Shown: positions 8,871 through 18,113 of the stretch, piece by piece
Layout of the letters: the number at the start of each line of letters is the position of its first letter
Position numbering within the stretch: the stretch's first letter is position 1
DNA from: a virus
Strand: one strand, 5' to 3'
IMG/VR virus record: IMGVR_UViG_3300025626_000013
Location: 19,949 to 83,948 of that record
DNA: 64,000 bases
Made by a program: the position numbers and the translations under genes
Notes under the pieces: generated by a model
What the model was told of the DNA's origin: nothing
The model's input: only the letters and a program-made list of their open reading frames with translations
Databases searched by the model: none

Positions 8871-11408
8871 TTATCCAACTGATATTGGAATATTTCCATT
8901 TCTAGCTATGTTAAAATTGCCGCCTTCATTTTTTGCAGCACTAAAATGCATAGGATCTTTTTTACTATTCCAATCACCGCCCCAACCTAAACCATGTTTT
9001 GCAGCAAGTTCTCTAATATTATTAGGCATATCTGTAACCATCCCAGCGCCAAATGAAACACCATACTGAACATAATTTTGGGCTGGGTTAATATCAATTG
9101 CTGCTCCATGCGCATGCCAGCTTTTTTTACTTGAATTGGCGATATTTCTATTGCTATAACCATGCAATACTTTAAACTCATAACCAGCTGCTTCTAAATC
9201 ATTAATTAATCCTTGGAAGTTCGGAACAAATACTTTAGCAATAGATGTTGATAACCCATTCTTTGTTGTAATTTTGCCGAGTGGTCCATTATAAGAATTA
9301 TCTGCTTGTGTATTTGAATTATTTACCGGCACATTTGGATCAGCTGGGTCATATGACATATCTACTACGCCAACATTTGGGTTAGTGCTAAACTCATTAG
9401 TTTGATCAAATTCATCTGATGTTAATAGTATTAAATCGCTCGAGCTCTGTAATATGTCATTGTAATAAGTAGCAACATTCATTTTATAGGTATTAGTATA
9501 TGATGAATTAATTTCTGGAGTGATCACCGCAATCTGCATATTCATTATACCGCTAGGATCGTAATCATCATATCTTAATTCAAGGGAATCAAAATAGCAA
9601 AAATCTTTTATAGCTTCAGCCATTTCAAAAGTTTTTTCATAATTTATTTTACCGGCGGTATCATATACTTCATAAGCAATGGCCCGACCTTCTGTTGATA
9701 AATCAATAAATCCATTAGGTGTTAATTTTTCGGATTGAATTGGAATATAAACCCCTTCCGCAACAACAAAATTAATATCATTTAATTTTTTTAATGTTTT
9801 AAATGTATTAAATATTTTAGTATGGGGCACAAGATTCTGCGCAATTCTTATTCGTTTTCCCATATCATCAATTTTCTCAATTGATTTTCTATCTCCTAAT
9901 GACCCCATAAATTTAGAAATAGGAATATTTGTATCTAATTCGGTTTTCTGGGTTATTTCTTTAAAATTTGTAGGATTGAATTCTGGGCTAGGTGCAATGT
10001 TTACGGTTCTTGCCACTGCTTTTTCCCGCGGTTGAACTCGACTATATGGGTCAGACATTCCATTAATAGGTTCTGATTCAATTCTTGGTATTGAAACGCT
10101 AGTTTGACTCGTACTTCCACTTGGGCTAGTCAATCTAGCAAATTGCGGCGACAAAACACCAAATTCAAATTGTTCTTTTAAAAATTCATCATTAGCTTTA
10201 TTTAATGGATCTTTTAATTTAGCTCTTACTTCAGAAGTTGTTAAAATCCTATCTGTTACTCCACCAGTAGGTGCAGTTTTTTCAATTGAATTTTTTAATT
10301 CTTCTGTGGGGTCAATGCTGATTTTTTTATATCCAAGCGATGAATTTTCAACATATTGCTCCATATTAGTAGCTGTCGGTTTTGCTGATTGTGCATTGTT
10401 TCGTTGTACATTATTAATTCTAACCGATGCACCGCCGCCGCCTAAACCGGCCGATACATTTGCACTCACGGCTCTTAAAGCATCACCAGACAAGTCTCCA
10501 AAGAAAGTATCCGCAAACATTGCTTTAGCAGAAACTGTTTCGGCATGAACTGTTTTTTCTGTATAGGAATTAAAATTATACATGTAAATGCCTTGGCCGC
10601 CAATAGTTCCGGTGCTGCCAATAACAGACATGTCCTGCGCCGCAATATTCATATTTGGTGCAGTTTGAATAAATTCATTTGCGGCAGTAATATACAAATT
10701 ATCACCAGCATGTACTTCTATTTTATCCTCCGATCTTAAAGTATATTTACCCTTTACCGAATCAATAACTGTACCAAGTGTTGTTGAAACATAATTTCCA
10801 ATATTAGTAATGTTTTTACTTTTTTGAACGATCTCTTGCCAATGTCCAACAATTTTTTTACGATAATCGCCTAAAACATTAATCATCCAGCTTCCACCAA
10901 CTCTTAAATAAAAGTCGCCGCCAACATCCATATCTAAATCGCCGGAAACATTTAAGCTAAGGTTTCCATAATAAGTTAAATGACCATCACCTTCAACAGC
11001 CATATAATAATTATCATCTACTATTTCAACTCTATTGCCTTTAGAATTTATTAAAATTGTGCCATCTGGTTTAATATCAATACCGGCACCAATTGTATGT
11101 TTTAGCAATATTCTTTCATTGGCTAATGTGTCATTAAATTCAAAAACATGTCCTGCTGGCGTTTCATGAACATCATTTAAAGGATATTGAGCAGACAGCG
11201 GCGCATTTAAATCTAAATCTACAAATGGAATTCCATTTGATATATCTAATTTATGGAATTTAGCATTTCTTGCAGCCAAATTAACAGAACTTTGATGCCA
11301 ATATTCTGGTTTAGGGTATGTACCTGAACCTTCTACAAACCCATTAGAGTTTGACATTATTTGGCTTTCGCTTATAATTGCTTCTTCTTTTTCAAAATTT
11401 GTTGTCAT
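8871..11408 (-). CDS. Baseplate needle-like protein with C-terminal M15 peptidase
   Basis: 845 residues. Residues about 60-290 resemble the C-terminal needle half of gp5/VgrG: short repeats such as 'LSLNVSGDLDMDVGGDFYL' and 'GGSWMINVLGDYRKKIVG'. The last 110 residues are a D-Ala-D-Ala carboxypeptidase/endopeptidase of family M15: 'SWHAHGAAIDINP' (H-x-x-G-x-A-x-D zinc motif) and 'DPMHF' (third zinc ligand). M15 enzymes cut peptide links in peptidoglycan. The gene follows the amidase-bearing gene with a 4-base ATGA overlap. It looks like the needle half of gp5 separated from its lysozyme and given a peptidase. The linker between needle and peptidase is not recognised. Confidence 0.8.
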   Translation of the reverse strand: MTTNFEKEEAIISESQIMSNSNGFVEGSGTYPKPEYWHQSSVNLAARNAKFHKLDISNGIPFVDLDLNAPLSAQYPLNDVHETPAGHVFEFNDTLANERILLKHTIGAGIDIKPDGTILINSKGNRVEIVDDNYYMAVEGDGHLTYYGNLSLNVSGDLDMDVGGDFYLRVGGSWMINVLGDYRKKIVGHWQEIVQKSKNITNIGNYVSTTLGTVIDSVKGKYTLRSEDKIEVHAGDNLYITAANEFIQTAPNMNIAAQDMSVIGSTGTIGGQGIYMYNFNSYTEKTVHAETVSAKAMFADTFFGDLSGDALRAVSANVSAGLGGGGASVRINNVQRNNAQSAKPTATNMEQYVENSSLGYKKISIDPTEELKNSIEKTAPTGGVTDRILTTSEVRAKLKDPLNKANDEFLKEQFEFGVLSPQFARLTSPSGSTSQTSVSIPRIESEPINGMSDPYSRVQPREKAVARTVNIAPSPEFNPTNFKEITQKTELDTNIPISKFMGSLGDRKSIEKIDDMGKRIRIAQNLVPHTKIFNTFKTLKKLNDINFVVAEGVYIPIQSEKLTPNGFIDLSTEGRAIAYEVYDTAGKINYEKTFEMAEAIKDFCYFDSLELRYDDYDPSGIMNMQIAVITPEINSSYTNTYKMNVATYYNDILQSSSDLILLTSDEFDQTNEFSTNPNVGVVDMSYDPADPNVPVNNSNTQADNSYNGPLGKITTKNGLSTSIAKVFVPNFQGLINDLEAAGYEFKVLHGYSNRNIANSSKKSWHAHGAAIDINPAQNYVQYGVSFGAGMVTDMPNNIRELAAKHGLGWGGDWNSKKDPMHFSAAKNEGGNFNIARNGNIPISVG

Positions 11409-12940
11409 GATATATCTCCCAAAATTTGAGCTGTTGTAGGAGCACCTTTTGTTGGATCAAATTTATTTTTTCTTTTAAACATTGAAGGCAACCATTCTTC
11501 TGGCCAATCGGGATCTTGTTGGGTGCTTGGTTTCATATCCATATGTCCATAAATTTCTCCGGCGTCCCATACACTATAAAAGCATTCAGCAATTAATTTA
11601 AAAGTTTTTGCTTGAGCATCACTATACCACCGTCCGCCGTATGGATAGCCCTGCGTACTAAATTTTTCGCCTAATTCGCTTTGCCAATATTCTCGAGTAA
11701 GTCCTATGCCCCCGACGCCAGCAACGCCTATTGTTCGCTGATCCATATCTTTCACATGATTGCCTACTATATTTACTGGTCGACCTCTTTGAATTCTACC
11801 ATCAGATAAAATAATATAATGATATCCAATACCAGAATAATTATATGGCGGATCCATATGCATATCATGTATATGTTGGGCAGTAATCACAGAATCATTT
11901 TTAAAATGACCTGTCCAATGATTTACCAATGTTGTAATTTCACGATTCTCTTTTGCAAAATTAAAATCTGCTATAAGTTCTTCTTTACCAGCAACAATAG
12001 GAAATCTATATGGCATATTGGCAGACTTAGTACTAGTTTGATATCCAGCAAATTTTTGCGAGGTGGTAATCGGTGCTGTACTTATTGCTGGATTCGGAAT
12101 TGAATTGCCATTTGTAGTATTAGCAGTAATACTAGTATCTATTCCAGCAACAGCTTCTTCAATTTCTTTAATTTTTGCGTCACTGCGTTCATTTAATGGT
12201 AATGCTTCTATAATTTTATTAATAGCCGTATTCTTATCGCCATTTATAACTAGCGGAATAATTTTAGATTTTACTTCATCATTTAAGTTTAAAAAAGATA
12301 TAGCATTTTCAATTTCATTATTTTTTGATGATGAATAAGTTGCTAAGAATCCAGCACTTTCTGTTAAATTTTTATAATTGTTATTAACTGATCCTAAAAT
12401 AGAATTAAGTATGGCTAAGCGAGACTGAGTTAACGCATTAGTAGCACCGGGCATAGCAGCATTATAATTAGAAGTAATAAATGTTTCGCTTGCTTGTGCA
12501 TTTGTTTCAATTGGAATAAACGGAGAAATTATATTAAACGGTGCCTTTGTATTTGTCACTTGACTTAGTGCATTAGCCATTGCAAAGGGTTTACCTAAAG
12601 TAAGAATGAAATTATTTTCGCCATCTCCTACCAGGGAAGATGAGGTCATTTTAGTAATATCTTGTTTTTCACTTGTTGCACTTCTTAATATATTTTCATA
12701 GCCAGGTACAGCTGGGGTAAATTCTACAACTTTTGCATCCGGTATACTTATATTTTTTGATTTAATTTCTGGTAAGGATTGAGTATAGTTTAAGATACCG
12801 TTTACCACTAATCCTATTTCATTAAAAACTTCGTCTTCTAAATTTTTTAATCCATAAACACCCTTTGCTACATTAATAATAGGGGTATCGCCTGGAAATC
12901 TTGCTGCCAAATTTCCAAGTAATTGTGAAATAGTACTCAT
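11405..12940 (-). CDS. Baseplate protein with C-terminal N-acetylmuramoyl-L-alanine amidase
   Basis: 511 residues. Residues 1 to about 320 are a low-complexity, Asn/Ala-rich structural region without a recognised fold. Residues about 335-490 are an Amidase_2/PGRP-type zinc amidase: 'LVNHWTGH' (first zinc His), 'GIGYHYIILSDGRIQRGRP' (typical strand and loop), 'IVGNHVKD', and 'YGHMDMKPSTQQDPDW' (last zinc ligands). Such enzymes cut the amide between muramic acid and L-alanine. It sits between a tail-lysozyme gene and an M15-peptidase gene, coupled to both by overlaps. A role in local cell-wall opening during injection is inferred from position; a baseplate location has not been shown. Confidence 0.8.
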   Translation of the reverse strand: MSTISQLLGNLAARFPGDTPIINVAKGVYGLKNLEDEVFNEIGLVVNGILNYTQSLPEIKSKNISIPDAKVVEFTPAVPGYENILRSATSEKQDITKMTSSSLVGDGENNFILTLGKPFAMANALSQVTNTKAPFNIISPFIPIETNAQASETFITSNYNAAMPGATNALTQSRLAILNSILGSVNNNYKNLTESAGFLATYSSSKNNEIENAISFLNLNDEVKSKIIPLVINGDKNTAINKIIEALPLNERSDAKIKEIEEAVAGIDTSITANTTNGNSIPNPAISTAPITTSQKFAGYQTSTKSANMPYRFPIVAGKEELIADFNFAKENREITTLVNHWTGHFKNDSVITAQHIHDMHMDPPYNYSGIGYHYIILSDGRIQRGRPVNIVGNHVKDMDQRTIGVAGVGGIGLTREYWQSELGEKFSTQGYPYGGRWYSDAQAKTFKLIAECFYSVWDAGEIYGHMDMKPSTQQDPDWPEEWLPSMFKRKNKFDPTKGAPTTAQILGDIS

Positions 12941-13845
12941 TATCCGTAACTCCTCAATGTCTCTTCAGCAAAATTAATTCTTTTTTGCAATGATGGCGAG
13001 GTATACACTCCATTAACTATCGTATTTTCAGGCCTCTCATAATATCTCGAGACAGTATATGCCGCTTCTTTTGCCGTTTTAGCATTTAACAGACGATTAT
13101 TTGCGCTTCTTTCTTTTCCCCGCAATTCATGCAAAGTAAATGCTAATTGCGTATTAAGGGCTCTATGATCACTACCTTTTTGTCGAGCAAATTCTTTTAA
13201 GTCTGTAAGTCTTCCTGCTCGCCATTGAGCCAATCCTTCGGCCTCCATCCCTACATCATCAGGATTATATGCTTTAGGATTTAAAGCCGATTCTGCATAA
13301 AAGTTACCAACTATACCGGCAGACTGTGCTGGTGAATAACCGGCGTTAACAAAGTAATTAAATATTTTTTCTGAATTATTATTACCAACTAAATTTTCAT
13401 CTATTTCGGTATCTGATTGTGTTGTTTGGTTGCCAAGTGGAGATGGTGAACTAGCTGGTGAGCTAATCGGAGAACTTGTTTGGGTTTGAGCCGGCAACGC
13501 TGCTTCGGCAGCTGCTTGTATTTCGGAAGGAGATTCTATTGTTAGCACCGGCCCCAATATAAGAGGAATTTGCGATGCTTCTCCATCTAAAAAGAAACCA
13601 AATACTTGAGCGCCAGGCAGCATTCTTGGCATATCGCCTAAACCAGAAATACCGCTTGAGTTTGCTGGCATTACACACTGTGCCCATGGCAAATACTCAT
13701 TCGGAACTTCAGCCGAATTATTAGTATGCAATCCATGAATTCTAACTTTAAATCGGCCAATTTCAAGAGGATCATCGTTATCGACAATTTTCCCAAAAAA
13801 CCAATTTGCACTTGCTCCACCAAGCTGATCAGATATAGTTTTCAA
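12940..13845 (-). CDS. 5: gp5-like baseplate hub protein with tail lysozyme domain
   Basis: 301 residues. The N-terminal ~110 residues ('RFKVRIHGLHTNN', 'LPWAQCVMP', 'PGAQVFGFFLDG') are the OB-fold of gp5/VgrG-type hub proteins. A Ser/Pro linker follows (about 115-145, repeated 'SSP'). Residues about 155-300 are a phage tail-lysozyme domain: 'QSAGIVGNFYAESALNP' with the likely catalytic Glu, and 'GLAQWRAGRLTDLKEFA'. T4 gp5 instead has a T4-lysozyme domain and a needle; the needle here is probably the separate protein at 8871-11408. The start overlaps the gp27-like stop (ATGA), as expected for the gp5-gp27 pair. Confidence 0.85.
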   Translation of the reverse strand: MKTISDQLGGASANWFFGKIVDNDDPLEIGRFKVRIHGLHTNNSAEVPNEYLPWAQCVMPANSSGISGLGDMPRMLPGAQVFGFFLDGEASQIPLILGPVLTIESPSEIQAAAEAALPAQTQTSSPISSPASSPSPLGNQTTQSDTEIDENLVGNNNSEKIFNYFVNAGYSPAQSAGIVGNFYAESALNPKAYNPDDVGMEAEGLAQWRAGRLTDLKEFARQKGSDHRALNTQLAFTLHELRGKERSANNRLLNAKTAKEAAYTVSRYYERPENTIVNGVYTSPSLQKRINFAEETLRSYG

Positions 13846-15248
13846 AATTCCACCGTTTGACTTAGAATGTTTCCGTAAGTGCTTAATTTGCCTAATGTAT
13901 GATTGACCCTGTACTCTTCATCTGAAAAAGTATGCCGTGTAGCGTATATTAAATATTCGCCGGATCGCTTAGTATCAAAAAGCTGATAATTTTTATTAAT
14001 ATATTCTCTATCATCATTATTTCGCAAAAATTTAATAACAATTTTATTCCCAATTGTTAAATTCACGCCTTTTCGTAAAAAATGTAAACCAGCAATGGTT
14101 ACTGACATTTGAGGTTTTAAAATCCATTCTCTTAAAGCTTTTCCTATTACTTTTAATTTATGCATTGTTGGGTTAGGCTCTTCATAATAATTTACCCGAA
14201 ATGGTGAATTTTTTTCAAAATGCATTTGAGACGGTGCAAGTTGAAAAAAATCCGTAGCTGCATGATCACTAATAATTTTATTATTAATTTTTGTTTCATT
14301 ATCTAACAAAAAAGTTGACTCTGCCTCGGGTAAAATATTTCGAGAAAGTAAATCTTGGTATTTTTCTTTCATTTTAAAATCTATAGGAGTATTTTTTCCG
14401 GTAAGTGGATCATAAAAATCCCATTGAGAATTAACTAACCCCTTAATTGCAAAATACAAATGATTTTCACTATTCAAGGTTTCATAACTTGTAATCGCCC
14501 TCCCCTGCTCAAAAATATCTTTATTTTGAGTAGCGTCAGTAATCATTGCCTGAGAATACCAATATTCATTCCCAGGGCCTGCATTTTGCGCGGGGGTATT
14601 TAATAAATTTTCCAAATCAACAAATCGTATAATATCATCGGCAAGACTCGACCACATATAAAAGGGAGAACCCGTTTCAGTATTACATCTATCTTTTATC
14701 CAATTACAAACTTTTAATGCCGGTGTTCCGGGCGCAACAATTTTCATTTTTTCTGCAATAAACGGCTCAGCATTTTTGCCAATTTTTATTTCTCGATTAA
14801 GCTCATTATTCATTATTTTTTCAATAATTTTAAATGGTTCATCTTCATAACCACCGTCAATACTATTTATGGACGACAAATATGCATGCTCTTCAACCAA
14901 ATGTATTGCATGTAGCTCGGTTTCATCATTCGATTTTTTTGAAAGAGTAATTTCACTGATTCTAAACACTTTTGTAATTGCATTTGCGTCTGCATTTTCT
15001 GTTGTACTAACTGTAACTGTAACTCTTTCAGTACCAAGTAAATTCATTTCGCTACTAAGATTGCTATTATCCATAAACAATAATGAAGCGGTTAAATATG
15101 GCTTATCAATATGTTCAAAAATATCCAATTGCAACGTCATATATGTAATGTCCCAAGCTTCCATTGAGGCCGCAACACCAGTATCAAATCTTTCAGATTG
15201 AATTTCTATTTTTTTAAAATAATAATCATGTGGATTTTTTGCCGACAT
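13842..15248 (-). CDS. Baseplate hub subunit, gp27-like
   Basis: 468 residues; T4 gp27 has 391. The N-terminal half has the alternating beta pattern of gpD/gp27 hub proteins ('LQLDIFEHIDKPYLTASLLFMD', 'GTERVTVTVSTTEN', 'FRISEITLSKKSNDETE'), then 'YGGYEDEP'-like and helical segments ('PALKVCNWIKDRCN'). Direct identity with T4 gp27 is not obvious by eye. The assignment rests on position beside the gp5-like OB-fold protein and on the fold-like pattern. gp27 trimers form the cup that joins gp5 to the tail tube. Confidence 0.65.
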   Translation of the reverse strand: MSAKNPHDYYFKKIEIQSERFDTGVAASMEAWDITYMTLQLDIFEHIDKPYLTASLLFMDNSNLSSEMNLLGTERVTVTVSTTENADANAITKVFRISEITLSKKSNDETELHAIHLVEEHAYLSSINSIDGGYEDEPFKIIEKIMNNELNREIKIGKNAEPFIAEKMKIVAPGTPALKVCNWIKDRCNTETGSPFYMWSSLADDIIRFVDLENLLNTPAQNAGPGNEYWYSQAMITDATQNKDIFEQGRAITSYETLNSENHLYFAIKGLVNSQWDFYDPLTGKNTPIDFKMKEKYQDLLSRNILPEAESTFLLDNETKINNKIISDHAATDFFQLAPSQMHFEKNSPFRVNYYEEPNPTMHKLKVIGKALREWILKPQMSVTIAGLHFLRKGVNLTIGNKIVIKFLRNNDDREYINKNYQLFDTKRSGEYLIYATRHTFSDEEYRVNHTLGKLSTYGNILSQTVEF

Positions 15249-15249
15249 A

Positions 15250-15984
15250 TTAACGGCCCGCCATCGAAGTTTTAAATATAGAATCTACAAATTGAATAGT
15301 ATCTGGTTTAATCACTTTAATTATTTTTAATTTTTCATTTTCTGTATTAAGACGATCAAAATGTGTTATTTCTGTTAACAATGCACCTGGGCCGATTGCT
15401 GGATCTATATCCACTGTACTATTATTATATTCATAATGATGCGCACTTAAATGTTCTCTTGCAAATGAATCTATTGCAATAGATTTCGTAATACCATTAT
15501 AAACATATGACAACAATTCTCCTTGAGAAAATGCTTTTTCACCGCCAATAACAAGCTGATTCAAATCTAAATTTCTTTTTATAATTTGCCCAGAAACTCC
15601 GGACGTCATACCTCGAATTGTTGTTCCAACGGTTAATTGCTCATTCATTCCAGCTATTAATACATCTCGTATTACTACCGTTGTATTTGGATATATATCT
15701 TTAGCTTTTTTTAAAAGCTCTGCATTAGTAAGTGGCCAACCTTGTCGTCTTAAATGATCATTAAGCAAAAAAAACGTCCAATAAAAATTATCATTATTAT
15801 ATAATTTTTGCGAAACATTATCTGGTCTATCACCTTCTAAAATAGTATATTTTATATATGAACCCGCTGCATCTTTTAATTTATCAACCACATCAGTATA
15901 TGCAGACAAATTTTGTATACTTGATGGAGTAATCTCATCACCAAAATAATATGGAACCCGCGGAAAAGTAGAAAAATATGACAT
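15250..15984 (-). CDS. 53: Baseplate wedge subunit gp53
   Basis: 244 residues (T4 gp53: 196). The core 'YIKYTILEGDRPDNVSQKLYNNDNFYWTFFLLND' region corresponds to T4 'YIKGSPRPEELANAIYGNPQLYWVLLMCND', the LysM-like part of gp53. The C-terminus 'LNTENEKLKIIKVIKPDTIQF' matches T4 'LENEKLRQIKIIAKSDINSF'. gp53 clamps neighbouring wedges by binding gp6 and gp25. The middle has an extra beta insertion ('RGMTSGVSGQI'). Its start overlaps the gp48 stop (TAATG). Confidence 0.9.
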   Translation of the reverse strand: MSYFSTFPRVPYYFGDEITPSSIQNLSAYTDVVDKLKDAAGSYIKYTILEGDRPDNVSQKLYNNDNFYWTFFLLNDHLRRQGWPLTNAELLKKAKDIYPNTTVVIRDVLIAGMNEQLTVGTTIRGMTSGVSGQIIKRNLDLNQLVIGGEKAFSQGELLSYVYNGITKSIAIDSFAREHLSAHHYEYNNSTVDIDPAIGPGALLTEITHFDRLNTENEKLKIIKVIKPDTIQFVDSIFKTSMAGR

Positions 15985-16910
15985 TAGTAACCTCCCAAAA
16001 TATCGTCTTTAGTGAGTGTGGCTTCTTCCATAAATGTCATAGAAATATCTACTTCCGAAAATTTGCCCCCGTCTAAAAAGGACATGCTGCTAGGATTATA
16101 TGTTGCACTAAAGCTTTTTAAATGAGATTTTTTAATCTTAGTTGCTAAGCGGTTTTCGCTAGAGCCATATACCAACTTAATATCAAATTTATTTGGGAAT
16201 CTATATGCGACAGGTAGTCCTGTCGATGCTTCTTTTATAGTCTCTGGATAAAGCTCTGTTCTAAAAAACTTTATAATATTTGTAATCGCATCGCTTTCAT
16301 CTTGTGTTGTTGGTTGCAATTTAAAAATAAAGCTAAATTCCCGCATATTTACAGATCTAAAAATTGCTCTAGTATTTGGATTTGGAGTAGTTTGTAATGC
16401 TGATGTGACAGCGCCAGCAACTCCTTCACTTAAAAATTTGGTAGAGTACCGGGCAATTAACGCCCTCGCCATATCTTGAGAAGCATTACCACTGATAGCA
16501 GTAAGCATATCACTTGCTTCTTGTTTACCAGCATCAAATAATGCCGCCAAAGTACTGGCCCCACCCACTGCTCCTAACGCTTTATTAATTCCAGCACCAA
16601 ATGCCATAAGATCAACTGGACCAATATCTACTCCATCATTAATTTGTAAAGAAGGTGGCATATATAATACTACCTTTTTTCCAACATTGATACTTTGATT
16701 TCCATTTGTATTTTGTGACACAGCACTACCGGATTCTTGCGAACCACCAATTCCAAGTTGTGTTATATCTACTTGCCCATCTAAGTTTCGGCCGCGCGGA
16801 TCACCATTGCTTACGCTAGGTGGATTAGTTACTGAGACTGAAAAAATAATCTTTGCTTTATACTTATCCGTGCGCTCTAGAGGAAACTGTAATTTTTGAG
16901 ATTCGGCCAT
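15984..16910 (-). CDS. 48: Baseplate tail-tube cap gp48
   Basis: 308 residues (T4 gp48: 364). 'FSFIFKLQPTTQDESDAITNII' and 'FFRTELYPE' near residue 200 and the C-terminal 'SFSATYNPSSMSFLDGGKFSEVDISMTFME' segment are the typical tube-cap pattern of gp48, where beta strands prepare the platform for the tail tube. Residues 80-180 are Gly/Ala-rich with possible hydrophobic helices. It heads the minus-strand operon 48-53-27-5 and has an exact TATAAATA late box 53 bases before its ATG. Confidence 0.88.
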   Translation of the reverse strand: MAESQKLQFPLERTDKYKAKIIFSVSVTNPPSVSNGDPRGRNLDGQVDITQLGIGGSQESGSAVSQNTNGNQSINVGKKVVLYMPPSLQINDGVDIGPVDLMAFGAGINKALGAVGGASTLAALFDAGKQEASDMLTAISGNASQDMARALIARYSTKFLSEGVAGAVTSALQTTPNPNTRAIFRSVNMREFSFIFKLQPTTQDESDAITNIIKFFRTELYPETIKEASTGLPVAYRFPNKFDIKLVYGSSENRLATKIKKSHLKSFSATYNPSSMSFLDGGKFSEVDISMTFMEEATLTKDDILGGY

Positions 16911-16975
16911 TTAATTATCCAATAAATAGAGGTAGAGTCAATGAAAACATCTTACTAGTATTTATTTATATAAAA
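16911..16975. promoter_or_regulatory. Divergent late control region between gp48 and gp4
   Basis: This 65-base gap separates divergent late genes. The reverse strand has exact TATAAATA at 16963-16970, aimed at gp48. The forward strand has the weaker AATAAATA at 16921-16928, aimed at gp4. A GAGG site at 16929-16932 precedes an ATG at 16941 that opens a five-codon frame (MKTSY, stop at 16956-16958). The gp4 ATG at 16976 itself has no visible Shine-Dalgarno sequence, so the mini-frame may help deliver ribosomes to gp4. That last point is inference. Confidence 0.55.
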
Positions 16976-17473
16976 ATGAAAAAAACATATTCGGGCAAAT
17001 TTGTTCCAAAAAATCCTAATAAATATGGCGGTGATTATACTGCTATAGTGTATCGGTCCTTATGGGAGCGCCATTGCTTCAAATGGTGCGATCAAAATAG
17101 TAATGTCAAATCTTGGAGCTCAGAAGAAGTTGTAGTGCCATATTTTTATGATGTTGATAAAAAATATCATAGATATTATGTTGATTTAAAAATAACCTTT
17201 GTGGACAACAAAACTTTATTAGTAGAAATTAAACCAGAAAAAGAAACCCACCCACCAAAAAATCCTGGACGTAAAACTAAACAATATTTGCAAGAGGGGC
17301 TAACCTATGTTAAGAATGTTAACAAATGGAAAGCTGCAAATAATTATGCTAAAGATAGGGGTTGGAATTTTGTTATTTGGACAGAAAATACATTAAATGA
17401 AATGGGTATTATGCCTAAAATGAAACCACTAAAACCTTTGAAACCTATGACAAAAAAGAAAAAAAAGCTATAA
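16976..17473 (+). CDS. 4: Head completion protein gp4
   Basis: 165 residues from the ATG at 16976 (T4 gp4: 150). 'NKYGGDYTAIVYRSLWERHCFKWCD', 'WSSEEVVVPY', 'HRYYVDLKI', 'LLVEIKPEKET' and 'KTKQYLQEGLTYVKN' align well with T4 gp4 and show a restriction-endonuclease-like core: the acidic D in YYVDL and E-x-K in VEIKP match the D..ExK signature. gp4 finishes packaged heads before tail joining. A frame open further upstream runs into gp48 on the other strand, so the ATG with homology is used. The Lys/Pro-rich tail is low complexity. Confidence 0.92.
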   Translation: MKKTYSGKFVPKNPNKYGGDYTAIVYRSLWERHCFKWCDQNSNVKSWSSEEVVVPYFYDVDKKYHRYYVDLKITFVDNKTLLVEIKPEKETHPPKNPGRKTKQYLQEGLTYVKNVNKWKAANNYAKDRGWNFVIWTENTLNEMGIMPKMKPLKPLKPMTKKKKKL

Positions 17474-17512
17474 TTCTTAAGCAAAATTTTCAAAATAAAT
17501 TTAAAATATTAT

Positions 17513-17520
17513 TATAAATA
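17513..17520 (+). promoter_or_regulatory. T4-type late promoter (TATAAATA), forward strand
   Basis: Exact TATAAATA on the forward strand. With the usual T4 spacing (start six bases after the last A) transcription would begin at 17526, which is the A of the next gene's ATG. Confidence 0.7.
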
Positions 17521-17525
17521 GTATT

Positions 17526-18113
17526 ATGACAGATATATTTAATAAATTAGAGTTAGAAGCATTCAAAGCCGGGATAACTCCACGAACAAAAGAATCAATT
17601 GCGTGGTTTCGCAAAAAAGCGCAGAGCATGCGTAATATAAATCGTTCTGCTCTTTTGAAAGATGAAACCCTCGAATTAGGTAATAAACCTATTGTGGGTA
17701 ATATGTTTATGTTCTTTTATGATCCTAAAACAAAAGATACTCTTCCATATTATGATTCTTTCCCTTTAACTATTATTGTAGGAAAAGCTCCGGGCGGATT
17801 TACTGGGTTAAATTTACATTATCTTCCACCTGTACTTAGAGCCAAAATGCTTGATGGATTAGTAGAAATTACAAATAATTCAAAATATGACGAAACTACT
17901 AAATTTAAAGTAAAGTATGATATGCTGCAAAAAGCAACTTCTTTAAAATATTTTAAGCCATGCTTTAAAAGATATTTAACAGCACATACTCGTAGCCGCT
18001 TTGCTTATGTGCCACCACCCGAATGGGAAATTGCCACCTTTTTACCGACCGCGGATTTCCAAAAAGCAAGCAAATCTACTGTCTATGCGGAATCACGAAA
18101 GGCTATAAGCTAA
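17526..18113 (+). CDS. Conserved T4-like structural protein (possible gp2-type)
   Basis: 195 residues. 'ESIAWFRKKAQSMRNI', 'GNMFMFFYDPKTKDTLPYYDSFPL', 'GLNLHYLPPVLRAKMLDGL' and 'KYFKPCFKRYLTAHTRSRF' are the conserved blocks of a protein found beside gp4 in marine T4-like phages, often labelled DNA end protector (gp2). I cannot confirm that label from the sequence; resemblance to T4 gp2 is not evident. A late promoter lies so close that the mRNA may begin at the ATG itself, and there is no Shine-Dalgarno sequence. The stop overlaps the next ATG (TAATG). Confidence 0.65.
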   Translation: MTDIFNKLELEAFKAGITPRTKESIAWFRKKAQSMRNINRSALLKDETLELGNKPIVGNMFMFFYDPKTKDTLPYYDSFPLTIIVGKAPGGFTGLNLHYLPPVLRAKMLDGLVEITNNSKYDETTKFKVKYDMLQKATSLKYFKPCFKRYLTAHTRSRFAYVPPPEWEIATFLPTADFQKASKSTVYAESRKAIS

